From assembly GCF_040958095.1 (NCBI RefSeq), contig NC_091214.1, positions 9,407,871 through 9,471,870 of the forward strand: a stretch of DNA of 64,000 nt, given 5' to 3'. Positions 24,189 through 36,120 of this stretch are shown here, one piece after another. The notes under the pieces were generated by a model that had not been told where the DNA came from, did not search any database, and saw only the letters and a program-made list of their open reading frames with translations. The position numbers and the translations under genes are program-made. Every line of letters starts with the position of its first letter. Within the stretch, counting starts at the first letter, position 1. The DNA is from Procambarus clarkii. Lineage: Eukaryota > Arthropoda > Malacostraca > Decapoda > Cambaridae.

Positions 24189-26968
24189 CTTAATGCCTCT
24201 TCTAAATAAGATTTCTTTATCCTTAATAGAATAATTTGCTTATTACATTGGAGGACTGAAACAAGTACTTAATTATGAAACCGAATAATGACATGATGTA
24301 GTAAGTTTAACGGAAATATTGAATACAATGACTTGAAAAGTTTTCCTTTGACTAATGAAGGTGTATGTTTAATAAAACTGAGTTACGAAAACAATGCCTT
24401 AAGATGCTACTGTAAGTAATGACTTAGTGCACGGGCAAGTATCTTTAATTGTACGAAGATGTCTTAGAATGATTTATATTGACATTATTTGAAAATGGAT
24501 AACTACCAAATGCTCAGTAGTAACTTACTGTGAATTAGTAATGTTACTGTTGTTGTTGTTGTTGTCGTTGTTAATAACGATGATCTACTTACTTACTTAC
24601 TAAAATGACAGAACCAACTAGTTTTGAGAATTAGTACAGAGATGATTAGAGAATAAGTAGTGGACTGTAATGAACGGGTAAGAACATGTAGCGGAGGGAT
24701 GGAGGAAAATTGTAAGAAAGGGTTGAAAGTTGGGATGTGTAAAGGATTGAGAGATTGTAAGGGATGGTATCAAGATGTGCGGAAAACATGCTACAACATG
24801 TAAAGTAGACAGTGTAGAGAGTTGGGCGGTGAACAAGCTAGGACTTGTAATGGATGGAAGGAGTCGGGTATATTTACATATGACTCATGTTTAAATAAGA
24901 TATGGGACACAGTAATACACGCTACAACATGTAAAGTAGACAGCGTAGTAAGATGCGAGGCGAACATGCTGAGACATGCTGAGACATGTAAAAGGAATGA
25001 GAGAGAGATTGTAAGGGTTGGTACCAAGATGAGCGGAAAACATGCTATAACATGTAGAGTAGAAATAGCGTAGTGAGTTGGGCGGTGAACAAGCTAGGAC
25101 TTGTATTGGATGGAAAGAGTCGGGGTATATTTACATATGACTCATGTTTAAATAAGATAGAGGAGACGGTAATAGTTGTTTAAGTCTTGTATAAAATTGG
25201 AAAGAAGTAGAGAATATGTAAGACTAAGTACAGATCTGAACTTACAGAGAATATGCTATGAACGGGGAAAGAACGCAAATTAACAGCTACATTTTAAATT
25301 TACGAGACTTGGATGAGATGGAGGAAGGTGGGAGGGGGTGAAAGATAATTAAACAGGTTGGGGTTATGTGTATACTCGGATAAGAGATACGCTGGAGACG
25401 GACTTGATCGAATATATTTATGTCTGATGATCTAAGGCTAATGTCCAGATTAATTTTACTACGTTAGAAAATACGGTGATCTTAAATCTCAGGGTGATTT
25501 AGTTGGAAAATAAAGAACTTGTACAAATGAACTAAGCTGGGGCACAAGAGTTGAAACTTAATAACTGAACTGGTTTTTTATTTACTATGTCTGAAAATGT
25601 AGTTGGGTGATTTGGACTGAGAGTAATGATTTTACAAAAGTGAGCTTGGACAGAGGACAAGAGCTAGAGTTTTATAATTGTTTACTTCATATTTACTATG
25701 TCTGAAATACAGAGGGTAAAAATTTCAGGGAAATTGGACTGATACTAACGAAGATATGAAAGAGAACTAAGGCGGGGACGAGAGCTGGAGCTCAGTAACT
25801 GACTTGATCTTATTTACTAACTTTGAAGTATGTCTGCTTTTAATTTTAGGGAAATTGATGGGTTATTTACAAAGATACGAAAGAGAATTAAGGCGGGGAC
25901 GAGAGCTGGAGCTCGATAACTATTTTGATTTTATTTACGGTGTCTGAAATACAGAGGGTAACAATTTAAGGGAAATTGGACTGTTACTAATGATTTTGTA
26001 CAAATGAACTAAGCTGGGGACAAGAGCTAGAGTTTGATAATTGTTTGCATTTACTAAACTATGTCTGAAATACAGAGGGTAGAAATTTCAGGGAAATTGG
26101 ACTGATACTAACGAAGATACGAGAGAGAGCTAAGGCGGAGGACAAGAGCTGGAGCTTGGTAACTAATTACTGTATTGAACTACATTTGAAATATGATTAT
26201 TTTTAAATTTTAGAGGGATTGGAATGATAGTATTCTTTATACGACAGGGGACTAAGGTGGGGAACGTGAGCTAGAACTTGCTTACTAACATGATTTATTT
26301 GTGTAAAACTGACTTGCTTAATGAAAAGGAGCAAACATACTGACTTGCTTAATGAAAAGGAGCAAACATACGATGTTGGAAAATAGTTGAACTGAATGAA
26401 AGGAGAGAGAGAGAGAGAGGAGGGACGGTCCAGATATTATGGATAAGATAAGATAAGATTAAGAGCCGACTGGCTGGCTGACGTCTAAAGTAAACACAGG
26501 TGAGGCGACAGATTGCGAGGTAAGGGGGGAGGGAGGGGGGTGTGATGTACGAAACCCTGAAAACAATGACTTACACAGGTGATTTTCTAAATTTATATGA
26601 ATAACTAAGGCTTACATAGACGATTTTGTAAGTTGAAAACACGTAAAATATGTCCGTAGAGTTCTCCTGGAAGCCCTAAAGTGCTACACATGTTATTTGA
26701 ATTTCTCCCATAAGGCCTTAACAAACTTCTAAGTCTCGGAAATTATTTTTCTTATAAGAACTTTAGCAAACTCGTATGACATTATTTTTCATTATAAGAA
26801 TTCCCTAATTCTAAATCTGTGACTCCCCAAATTCGCCTGAAAACCCTTGGGGCGCACAGGGGATATTTGACCTGAAACCCTTGGGGCGCACAGGGGATAT
26901 TCTAAATTTACCTGAAACCCTTGGGGCGCACAGGGGATATTCTAAATTTACCTGAAACCCTTGGGGCG

Positions 26969-27008
26969 CACAGGGGAATTTTCTCCCAGAAAAAAAAATT
27001 CCCCTGTG
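26969..27008. repeat. Perfect 14-bp hairpin near the right tip
   Basis: Mirror image of the hairpin at 14804-14843: CACAGGGGAATTTT and AAAATTCCCCTGTG separated by 12 bases, 19 bases from the terminal base. Confidence 0.85.
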
Positions 27009-27027
27009 TGGAGCCATCCCTACTACT

Positions 27028-27033
27028 GACTGC
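27028..27033. other. Target site duplication GACTGC, right copy
   Basis: Directly follows the terminal CTACTACT of the element and continues as a normal monomer (GACTGCTAGGC). Confidence 0.93.
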
Positions 27034-30000
27034 TAGGCACAACACTAGTGGGCGACTGCTAGGCGCGCCACTAGTGGGCGACTGCTAGGCGCAACTCTAG
27101 TGGGCGACTGCTAGGCGCGCCACTAGTGGGCGACTGCTGGGCGCAACACTAGTGGGCGACTGCTAGGCGTGCCACTAGTGGGCGACTGCTAGGCGCGCCA
27201 CTAGTGGGCGACTGCTAGGCGCGCCACTAGTGGGCGACTGCTAGGCACAACACTAGTGGGCGACTGCTAGGCGCGCCACTAGTGGGCGACTGCTAGGCGC
27301 GCCACTAGTGGGCGACTGCTAGGCACAACACTAGTGGGCGACTGCTGGGCGCGCCACTAGTGGGCGACTGCTAGGCACAACACTAGTGGGCGACTGCTGG
27401 GCGCGCCACTAGTGGGCGACTGCTGGGCGCGCCACTAGTGGGCGACTGCTGGGCGCAACACTAGTGGGCGACTGCTAGGCGTGCCACTAGTGGGCGACTG
27501 CTAGGCGCGCCACTAGTGGGCGACTGCTAGGCGCGCCACTAGTGGGCGACTGCTAGGCACAACACTAGTGGGCGACTGCTAGGCGCGCCACTAGTGGGCG
27601 ACTGCTAGGCGCGCCACTAGTGGGCGACTGCTAGGCACAACACTAGTGGGCGACTGCTGGGCGCGCCACTAGTGGGCGACTGCTAGGCACAACACTAGTG
27701 GGCGACTGCTGGGCGCGCCACTAGTGGGCGACTGCTGGGCGCGCCACTAGTGGGCGACTGCTAGGCGCAACACTAGTGGGCGACTGCTAGGCGCGCCACT
27801 AGTGGGCGACTGCTGGGCGCAACACTAGTGGGCGACTGCTAGGCGCAACACTAGTGGGCGACTGCTAGGCGCAACACTAGTGGGCGACCGCTAGGCGCGC
27901 CACTAGTGGGCGACTGCTGGGCGCGCCACTAGTGGGCGACTGCTAGGCGCGCCACTAGTGGGCGACTGCTGGGCGCAACACTAGTGGGCGACTGCTAGGC
28001 GCAACACTAGTGCGCGACTGCTGGGCGCGCCACTAGTGGGCGACTGCTGGGCGCAGCACTAGTGGGCGACTGCTAGGCGCGCCACTAGTGGGCGACTGCT
28101 GGGCGCAGCACTAGTGGGCGACTGCTAGGCGCGCCACTAGTGGGCGACTGCTAGGCACAATACTAGTGGGCGACTGCTAGGCGCACCACTAGTGGGCGAC
28201 TGCTAGGCGCGCCACTAGTGGGCGACTGCTAGGCGCGCCACTAGTGGGCGACTGCTAGGCACAACACAAGTGGGCGACTGCTAGGCGCGCCACTAGTGGG
28301 CGACTGCTAGGCGCAACTCTAGTGGGCGACTGCTAGGCGCGCCACTAGTGGGCGACTGCTGGGCGCAACACTAGTGGGCGACTGCTGGGCGCGCCACTAG
28401 TGGGCGACTGCTAGGCGCAACACTAGTGGGCGACTGCTGGGCGCGCCACTAGTGGGCGACTGCTAGGCGCGCCACTAGTGGGCGACTGCTAGGCGCAGCA
28501 CTAGTGGGCGACTGCTAGGCGCGCCACTAGTGGGCGACTGCTAGGCACAACACTAGTGGGCGACTGCTGGGCGCGCCACTAGTGGGCGACTGCTAGGCGC
28601 AACACTAGTGGGCGACTGCTAGGCGCGCCACTAGTGGGCGACTGCTGGGCTCAACACTAGTGGGCGACTGCTAGGCGCAACACTAGTGGGCGACTGCTAG
28701 GCGCAACACTAGTGGGCGACCGCTAGGCGCGCCACTAGTGGGCGACTGCTGGGCGCGCCACTAGTGGGCGACTGCTAGGCGCGCCACTAGTGGGCGACTG
28801 CTGGGCGCAACACTAGTGGGCGACTGCTAGGCGCAACACTAGTGGGCGACTGCTGGGCGCGCCACTAGTGGGCGACTGCTAGGCGCGCCACTAGTGGGCG
28901 ACTGCTGGGCGCAGCACTAGTGGGCGACTGCTAGGCGCGCCACTAGTGGGCGACTGCTGGGCGCAGCACTAGTGGGCGACTGCTAGGCGCGCCACTAGTG
29001 GGCGACTGCTAGGCACAATACTAGTGGGCGACTGCTAGGCGCGCCACTAGTGGGCGACTGCTAGGCGCGCCACTAGTGGGCGACTGCTAGGCGCGCCACT
29101 AGTGGGCGACTGCTAGGCGCGCCACTAGTGGGCGACTGCTAGGCACAACACAAGTGGGCGACTGCTAGGCGCGCCACTAGTGGGCGACTGCTAGGCGCAA
29201 CTCTAGTGGGCGACTGCTAGGCGCGCCACTAGTGGGCGACTGCTAGGCGCGCCACTAGTGGGCGACTGCTAGGCGCAACACTAGTGTTCGACTGCTGGGC
29301 GCAACACTAGTGGGCGACTGCTAGGCGCAACACTAGTGGGCGACCACTAGGCGCAACATTAGTGGGCGACTGCTAGGCGCGCCACTAGTGGGCGACTGCT
29401 AGGCGCGCCACTAGTGGGCGACTGCTAGGCGCAACACTAGTGGGCGACTGCTGGGCGCAACACTAGTGGGCGACTGCTAGGCGCAACACTAGTGGGCGAC
29501 CACTAGGCGCAACATTAGTGGGCGACTGCTAGGCGCAACACTAGTGGGCGACTGCTAGGCACAACACTAGTGGGCGACTGCTGGGCGCAACACTAGTGGG
29601 CGACTGCTGGGCGCAACACTAGTGGGCGACTGCTAGGCGCGCCACTAGTGGGCGACTGCTAGGCGCAACACTAGTGGGCGACTGCTGGGCGCAACACTAG
29701 TGGGCGACTGCTGGGCGCAACACTAGTGGGCGACTGCTGGGCGCAACACTAGTGGGCGACTGCTAGGCGCAACACTAGTGGGCGACTGCTGGGCGCAACA
29801 CTAGTGGGCGACTACTAGGCGCGCCACTAGTGGGCGACTGCTAGGCGCAACACTAGTGGGCGACTGCTAGGCGCGCCACTAGTGGGCGACCGCTAGGCGC
29901 AACACTAGTGGGCGACTGCTAGGCGCGCCACTAGTTGGCGACTGCTGGGCGCAACACTAGTGGGCGACTGCTAGGCGCAACACTAGTGGGCAACCGCTAG

Positions 30001-33000
30001 GCGCAACACTATTGGGCGACTGCTAGGCGCAACACTAGTGGGCGACTGCTAGGCGCAACACTAGTGGGCGACTGCTGGGCGCAACACTAGTGGGCGACTG
30101 CTGGGCGCAACACTAGTGGGCGACTGCTGGGCGCAACACCAGTGGGCGACTGCTAGGCGCAACACTAGTGGGCGACTGCTGGGCGCAACACTAGTGGGCG
30201 ACTGCTGGGCGCAACACTAGTGGGCGACTGCTGGGCGCAACACTAGTGGGCGACTGCTGGGCGCAACACTAGTGGGCAACCGTTAGGCGCAACACTAGTG
30301 GACGACTGCTAGGCGCAACACTAGTGGGCGACTGCTAGGCGCAACACTAGTGGGCGACTGCTGGGCGCAACACTAGTGGGCGACTGCTGGGCGCAACACT
30401 AGTGGGCGACTGCTGGGCGCAACACTAGTGGGCGACTGCTAGGCGCAACACTAGTGGGCGACTGCTGGGCGCAACACTAGTGGGCGACTGCTGGGCGCAA
30501 CACTAGTGGGCGACTGCTAGGCGCGCCACTAGTGGGCGACTGCTAGGCGCAACACTAGTGGGCGACTGCTGGGCGCAACACTAGTGGGCGACTGCTAGGC
30601 GCGCCACTAGTGGGCGACTGCTAGGCGCAACACTAGTGGGCGACTACTAGGCGCGCCACTAGTGTGCGACTGCTAGGCGCAACACTAGTGGGCGACTGCT
30701 AGGCGCGCCACTAGTGGGCGACCGCTAGGCGCAACACTAGTGGGCGACTGCTAGGCGCGCCACTAGTGGGCGACTGCTGGGCGCAACACTAGTGGGCGAC
30801 TGCTAGGCGAGCCACTAGTGGGCGACTGCTAGGCGCGCCACTATTGGGCGACTGCTGGCGCGCCACTAGTGGGCGACTGCTGGGCGCGCCACTAGTGGGC
30901 GACTACTGGGCGCGCCACTAGTGGGCGACTGCTAGGTGCGCCACTAGTGGGCGACTGCTAGGCGCGCCACTAGTGGGCGACTGCTAGGTGCGCCACTAGT
31001 GGGCGACTGCTGGGCGCGCCACTAGTGGGCGACTGCTAGGCGCGCCACTAGTGGGCGACTGGTAGGCGCGCCACTAGTGGGCGACTGCTAGGCGCGCCAC
31101 TAGTGAGCGACTGCTAGGCGCGCCACTAGTAGGCGACTGCTAGGCGCGCCACTAGTGGGCGACTGGTAGGCACAACACTAGTGGGCGACTGCTAGGCGCG
31201 CCACTAGTGGGCGACTGCTAGGCGCGCCACTAGTGGGCGACTGCTAGGCACAACACTAGTGGGCGACTGCTGGGCGCGCCACTAGTGGGCGACTGCTAGG
31301 CGCAACACTAGTGGGCGACTGCTAGGCGCAACACTAGTGGGCGACTGCTAGGCGTAACACTAGTGGGCGACTGCTGGGCGCAACACTAGTGGGCGACTAC
31401 TAGGCGCAACACTAGTGGGCGACTGCTGGGCGCAACACTAGTGGGCGACTGCTAGGCGCAACACTAGTGGGCGACCGCTAGGCGCAACATTAGTGGGCGA
31501 CTGCTAGGCGCAACACTAGTGGGCGACTGCTGGGCGCAACACTAGTGGGCGACTGCTAGGCGCAACACTAGTGGGCGACCGCTAGGCGCAACACTAGTGG
31601 GAGACTGCTGGGCGCAACACTAGTGGGCGACTGCTGGGCGCAACACTAGTGGGCGACCGCTAGGCGCAACACTAGTGGGCGACTGCTAGGCGCAACACTA
31701 GTGGGCGACTGCTGGGCGCAACACTAGTGGGCGACTGCTGGGCGCAACACTAGTGGGCGACTGCTAGGCGCGCCACTAGTGGGCGACTGCTAGGCGTAAC
31801 ACTAGTGGGCGACTGCTGGGCTCAACACTAGTATGCGACTGCTGGGCGCAACACTAGTGGGCGACTGCTAGGCGCAACACTAGTGGGCGATTGCTGGGCG
31901 CAACACTAGTGGGCGACTGCTAGGCGCGCCACTAGTGGGCGACTGCTAGGCGCAACACTAGTGGGCGACTGCTGGGCGCAACACTAGTGGGCGACTGCTA
32001 GGCGCGCCACTAGTGGGCGACTGCTAGGCGCAACACTAGTGGGCGACTACTAGGCGCGCCACTAGTGAGCGACTGCTAGGCACAACACTAGTGGGCGACT
32101 GCTGGGCGCGCCACTAGTGGGCAACTGCTGGGCGCGCCACTAGTGGGCGACTGCTAGGCGCAACACTAGTGGGCGACTGCTAGGCGCGCCACTAGTGGGC
32201 GACTGCTGGGCGCAACACTAGTGGGCGACTGCTAGGCGCAACACTAGTGGGCGACTGCTAGGCGCAACACTAGTGGGCGACCGCTAGGCGCGCCACTAGT
32301 GGGCGACTGCTGGGCGCGCCACTAGTGGGCGACTGCTAGGCGCGCCACTAGTGGGCGACTGCTGGGCGCAACACTAGTGGGCGACTGATAGGCGCAACAC
32401 TAGTGGGCGACTGCTGGGCGCGCCACTAGTGGGCGACTGCTAGGCGCGCCACTAGTGGGCGACTGCTGGGCGCAGCACTAGTGGGCGACTGCTAGGCGCG
32501 CCACTAGTGGGCGACTGCTAGGCACAATACTAGTGGGCGACTGCTAGGCGCGCCACTAGTGGGCGACTGCTAGGCGCGCCACTAGTGGGCGACTGTTAGG
32601 CACAACACAAGTGGGCGACTGCTAGGCGCGCCACTAGTGGGCGACTGCTAGGCGCAACTCTAGTGGGCGACTGCTAGGCGCGCCACTAGTGGGCGACTGC
32701 TGGGCGCAACACTAGTGGGCGACTGCTGGGCGCGCCACTAGTGGGCGACTGCTAGGCGCGCCACTAGTGGGCGACTGCTAGGCGCAGCACTAGTGGGCGA
32801 CTGCTAGGCGCGCCACTAGTGGGCGACTGCTAGGCACAACACTAGTGGGCGACTGCTAGGCGCGCCACTAGTGGGCGACTGCTAGGCGCAACTCTAGTGG
32901 GCGACTGCTAGGCGCGCCACTAGTGGGCGACTGCTGGGCGCAACACTAGTGGGCGACTGCTGGGCGCGCCACTAGTTGGCGACTGCTAGGCGCGCCACTA

Positions 33001-34700
33001 GTGGGCGACTGCTAGGCGCGCCACTAGTGGGCGACTGCTAGGCGCGCCACTAGTGGGCGACTGCTGGGCGCAACACTAGTGAGCGACTGCTAGGCGCGCC
33101 ACTAGTGGGCGACTGCTAGGCGCGCCACTAGTGGGCGACTGCTGGGCGCAACACTAGTGGGCGACTGCTAGGCGTGCCACTAGTGGGCGACTGCTAGGCG
33201 CGCCACTAGTGGGCGACTGCTAGGCGCGCCACTAGTGGGCGACTGCTAGGCACAACACTAGTGGGCGACTGCTAGGCGCGCCACTAGTGGGCGACTGCTA
33301 GGCGCGCCACTAGTGGGCGACTGCTAGGCACAACACAAGTGGGCGACTGCTAGGCGCGCCACTAGTGGGCGACTGCTAGGCGCAACTCTAGTGGGCGACT
33401 GCTAGGCGCGCCACTAGTGGGCGACTGCTGGGCGCAACACTAGTGGGCGACTGCTGGGCGCGCCACTAGTGGGCGACTGCTAGGCGCGTCACTAGTGGGC
33501 GACTGCTGGGCGCGCCACTAGTGGGCGACTGCTAGGCGCGCCACTAGTGGGCGACTGCTAGGCGCAGCACTAGTGGGCGACTGCTAGGCGCGCCACTAGT
33601 GGGCGACTGCTAGGCACAACACTAGTGGGCGACTGCTGGGCGCGCCACTAGTGGGCGACTGCTAGGCGCAACACTAGTGGGCGACTGCTAGGCGCGCCAC
33701 TAGTGGGCGACTGCTGGGCGCAACACTAGTGGGCGACTGCTAGGCGCAACACTAGTGGGCGACTGCTAGGCGCAACACTAGTGGGCGACCGCTAGGCGCG
33801 CCACTAGTGGGCGACTGCTGGGCGCGCCACTAGTGGGCGACTGCTAGGCGCTCCACTAGTGGGCGACTGCTGGGCGCAACACTAGTGGGCGACTGCTAGG
33901 CGCAACACTAGTGGGCGACTGCTGGGCGCGCCACTAGTGGGCGACTGCTAGGCGCGCCACTAGTGGGCGACTGCTGGGCGCAGCACTAGTGGGCGACTGC
34001 TAGGCGCGCCACTAGTGGGCGACTGCTGGGCGCAGCACTAGTGGGCGACTGCTAGGCGCGCCACTAGTGGGCGACTGCTAGGCACAATACTAGTGGGCGA
34101 CTGCTAGGCGCGCCACTAGTGGGCGACTGCTAGGCGCGCCACTAGTGGGCGACTGCTAGGCGCGCCACTAGTGGGCGACTGCTAGGCACAACACAAGTGG
34201 GCGACTGCTAGGCGCGCCACTAGTGGGCGACTGCTAGGCGCAACTCTAGTGGGCGACTGCTAGGCGCGCCACTAGTGGGCGACTGCTGGGCGCAACACTA
34301 GTGGGCGACTGCTGGGCGCGCCACTAGTGGGCGACTGCTAGGCGCGTCACTAGTGGGCGACTGCTAGGCGCGCCACTAGTGGGCGACTGCTAGGCGCAGC
34401 ACTAGTGGGCGACTGCTAGGCGCGCCACTAGTGGGCGACTGCTAGGCACAACACTAGTGGGCGACTGCTAGGCGCGCCACTAGTGGGCGACTGCTAGGCG
34501 CAACTCTAGTGGGCGACTGCTAGGCGCGCCACTAGTGGGCGACTGCTGGGCGCAACACTAGTGGGCGACTGCTAGGCGCAACTCTAGTGGGCGACTGCTA
34601 GGCGCAACTCTAGTGGGCGACTGCTAGGCGCGCCACTAGTGGGCGACTGCTGGGCGCGCCACTAGTGGGCGACTGCTAGGCGCGCCACTAGTGGGCGACC
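27034..34700. repeat. 26-bp GC-rich satellite array, right part
   Basis: About 295 copies, same monomer and orientation as 1-14784. Variant monomers show that 29990-32830 is a copy of 11815-14784. Matching markers are offset by 18176 bases at 11831/30007 and at 12664/30840, and by 18046 at 14784/32830, so the right copy lacks about five monomers. The array ends abruptly in GTGGGCGACCGAAGCTT. No genes are seen. Confidence 0.97.
32825..32830. other. Paralogous empty insertion site
   Basis: The monomers before this GACTGC (CGCAGCAC then CGCGCCAC) match those before the left junction at 14784. The monomers after it (TAGGCACAACAC, then CGCGCC, then CGCAACTCT) match those after the right junction at 27033 for about 130 bases. 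This is the duplicated target without the element. A second similar context is at 34437-34442. Confidence 0.85.
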
Positions 34701-35013
34701 GAAGCTTAAGGATGGTTAAGTTGAACTGCTGTAGAGAAAATTCATTATTAACATATTTTATATTAACCCCCCAGGATAATAAAGGTTAGGTTGAAGATGG
34801 GTATATATTGATGTGGACAAAAATATTACGAATATGATGCAATATTGAACCAAGATCCCTGTATCAGAGGTTCAGTCCAGAGCGGTTGGGTTGATGCATA
34901 AACAACACTTTCCTCCTGAAAATACGATAAATTTGAAGTTAGATACAGGGAGGTTAGGTGCGGGCCGGATGGGTTGATGTGTAAAACAAAACACTTACCC
35001 AACAATATAGCTA
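34701..35013. repeat. Diverged tandem repeats of about 100-120 bp, first part
   Basis: Non-coding sequence just outside the satellite, with loosely repeated boxes such as GGTTGGGTTGATGCATAAA, ACACTTTCCTC/ACACTTACCC and ACAATRTT. The same boxes continue at 35401-35690. No ORF is found. Confidence 0.5.
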
Positions 35014-35400
35014 CAATGTTGCAACCCGTTCTCGCAAATTCGTAAAGTCAGTATTGACTTATTAACTACGTGCATAGGTGATATACTAAACATAATAGAT
35101 ACCCTTAAAAAGATTCATAGAAAACACCGACCTTACCTAACCTTGTTAGTATCTTAAGATAAGCATCTTATTGCTTCGTAATTACAATTATTACTTAACC
35201 TATACCTATTATAGGTTAGGTAATAATTGTAATTACGAAGCAATAAGATGCTTATCTTAAGATACTAACAAGGTTAGGTAAGGTCGGTGTTTTCTATGAA
35301 TCTTTTTAAGGGTATCTATTATGTTAAGTATGTCACCTATGCACATATTTAATAAGTCAATATTGACTTATTAAATTTGCGAGAACGGGTTGCAATATTG
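35014..35400. mobile_element. Foldback (MITE-like) palindrome
   Basis: Two arms of about 180 bases are near-perfect inverted copies: TTGCAACCCGTTCTCGCAAA at the left end and its complement at the right end, meeting at CCTATACCTATTATAGG near 35205-35222. There is no ORF, so it is a short non-autonomous foldback. It splits the tandem repeats on either side. The arms differ at a few bases. Confidence 0.8.
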
Positions 35401-35690
35401 AACATAAATCCAAGTTTAATAGGCGAGTGGTAGTTAGGTCCATATCCAAAACATCACTTTTCTATGAATATGGATACAATGTTCAACAAAGAACCTGGTA
35501 GGTTTGGCACAGTGCGGTTAGGTTAATATCCAAAACTTTACTTTTCCAAGAATATAGATTTAATATTCAACAAAGCTCCATGACCTCTGCAGGCTAGGTG
35601 TGGGGCAGTTAGGTTCATATCCAAAAAAAAACATCACTTTTCTGAGTATATGTCGTATCAGAGGTGTGGTCTGAGGTGGTTGATTTGTAG
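35401..35690. repeat. Diverged tandem repeats of about 110 bp, second part
   Basis: About three units carrying GTTAGGTYCATATCCAAAAC, ACTTTTCTATGAATATGG and AATGTTCAACAAAG. They continue the repeat interrupted by the foldback. Non-coding. Confidence 0.6.
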
Positions 35691-36120
35691 TAATTTGAGG
35701 AAAATACCTATTAATAACATCCTTCACATAATAATATATTAGCCAAATTATCTGTAATCTAGGGTGGAATGGAGATTGGGAATAGACATTATCAGCTATT
35801 ATCAGTCAATTCATGCTCTGGATGTGATGTGCATAGGTACATTTAGTAGAATTTGGGGTTTTGGTTTGATAAAATTAGGAAAAATTTAGTGGAATTGACA
35901 CAATTTGGGATAATTTGGATGAATTCACCTAATGCTATGTAGGTTAGATCTGGTTTGGTAGGTTTGTTGAAGGTAAACTAATCTGCAAAATTGGAAATAG
36001 CTAGATGGACACAGCACTAGCTCTATGAAAATGGTCTTTGGAATGAGGGGATGTTGTGCGAAGACTGGATGTTGGATATTGGAAGTTTAGATGGAGTAGG
36101 GATAAAGAGGGTTAAAAATG
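35691..36120. other. Non-coding A/T-rich stretch
   Basis: No ORF of note, RNA gene or clear repeat is visible. Scattered AGGTTAGG-like words are common in this neighbourhood. Confidence 0.4.

Larger units (their letters stand above)
14785..27027. mobile_element. 12.2-kb long-TIR mobile element with IAP and macro-domain cargo (Polinton-like ends)
   Basis: The element starts AGTAGTAGGG and ends CCCTACTACT. It has inverted arms of about 2.95 kb and is flanked by a perfect 6-bp duplication. The core between the arms (about 6.1 kb) holds five compact genes: a methyltransferase-like gene, three macro-like genes and a BIR-RING gene. No transposase, rve integrase, protein-primed PolB, FtsK/HerA-type ATPase, cysteine protease or capsid gene is visible in either the core or the arms, so it is non-autonomous as seen. 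Known of the family: Polintons/Mavericks have 6-bp duplications, long TIRs and 5'-AG termini. Inferred: a Polinton-derived or Polinton-mobilised cargo element. Dada-type DNA transposons, which also make 6-7-bp duplications, are an alternative. The element's AT-richness contrasts sharply with the GC-rich satellite around it. Confidence 0.85.
24085..27027 (-). repeat. Right terminal inverted repeat arm
   Basis: 2943 bp, the reverse complement of 14785-17731. It includes the mirror copies of the tip hairpin (26969-27008), the subterminal CCCCTGTG repeats (about 26822-26976), the 120-bp tandem block (about 25456-26291) and the 259-bp duplication (about 24736-25154). Its small ORFs are exact copies of those in the left arm and are not considered genes. 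Confidence 0.95.

Noticed and set aside
14785-27027. Assembly palindrome rather than an insertion
   Set aside because: A simple assembly fold-back would not give a unique asymmetric core, an exact 6-bp target duplication and a preserved empty site at 32825.
14785-27027. Endogenous nimavirus or nudivirus fragment
   Set aside because: No core viral replication, capsid or per os infectivity gene is visible, and the ends show transposon-type duplication; viral origin of single cargo genes remains possible.
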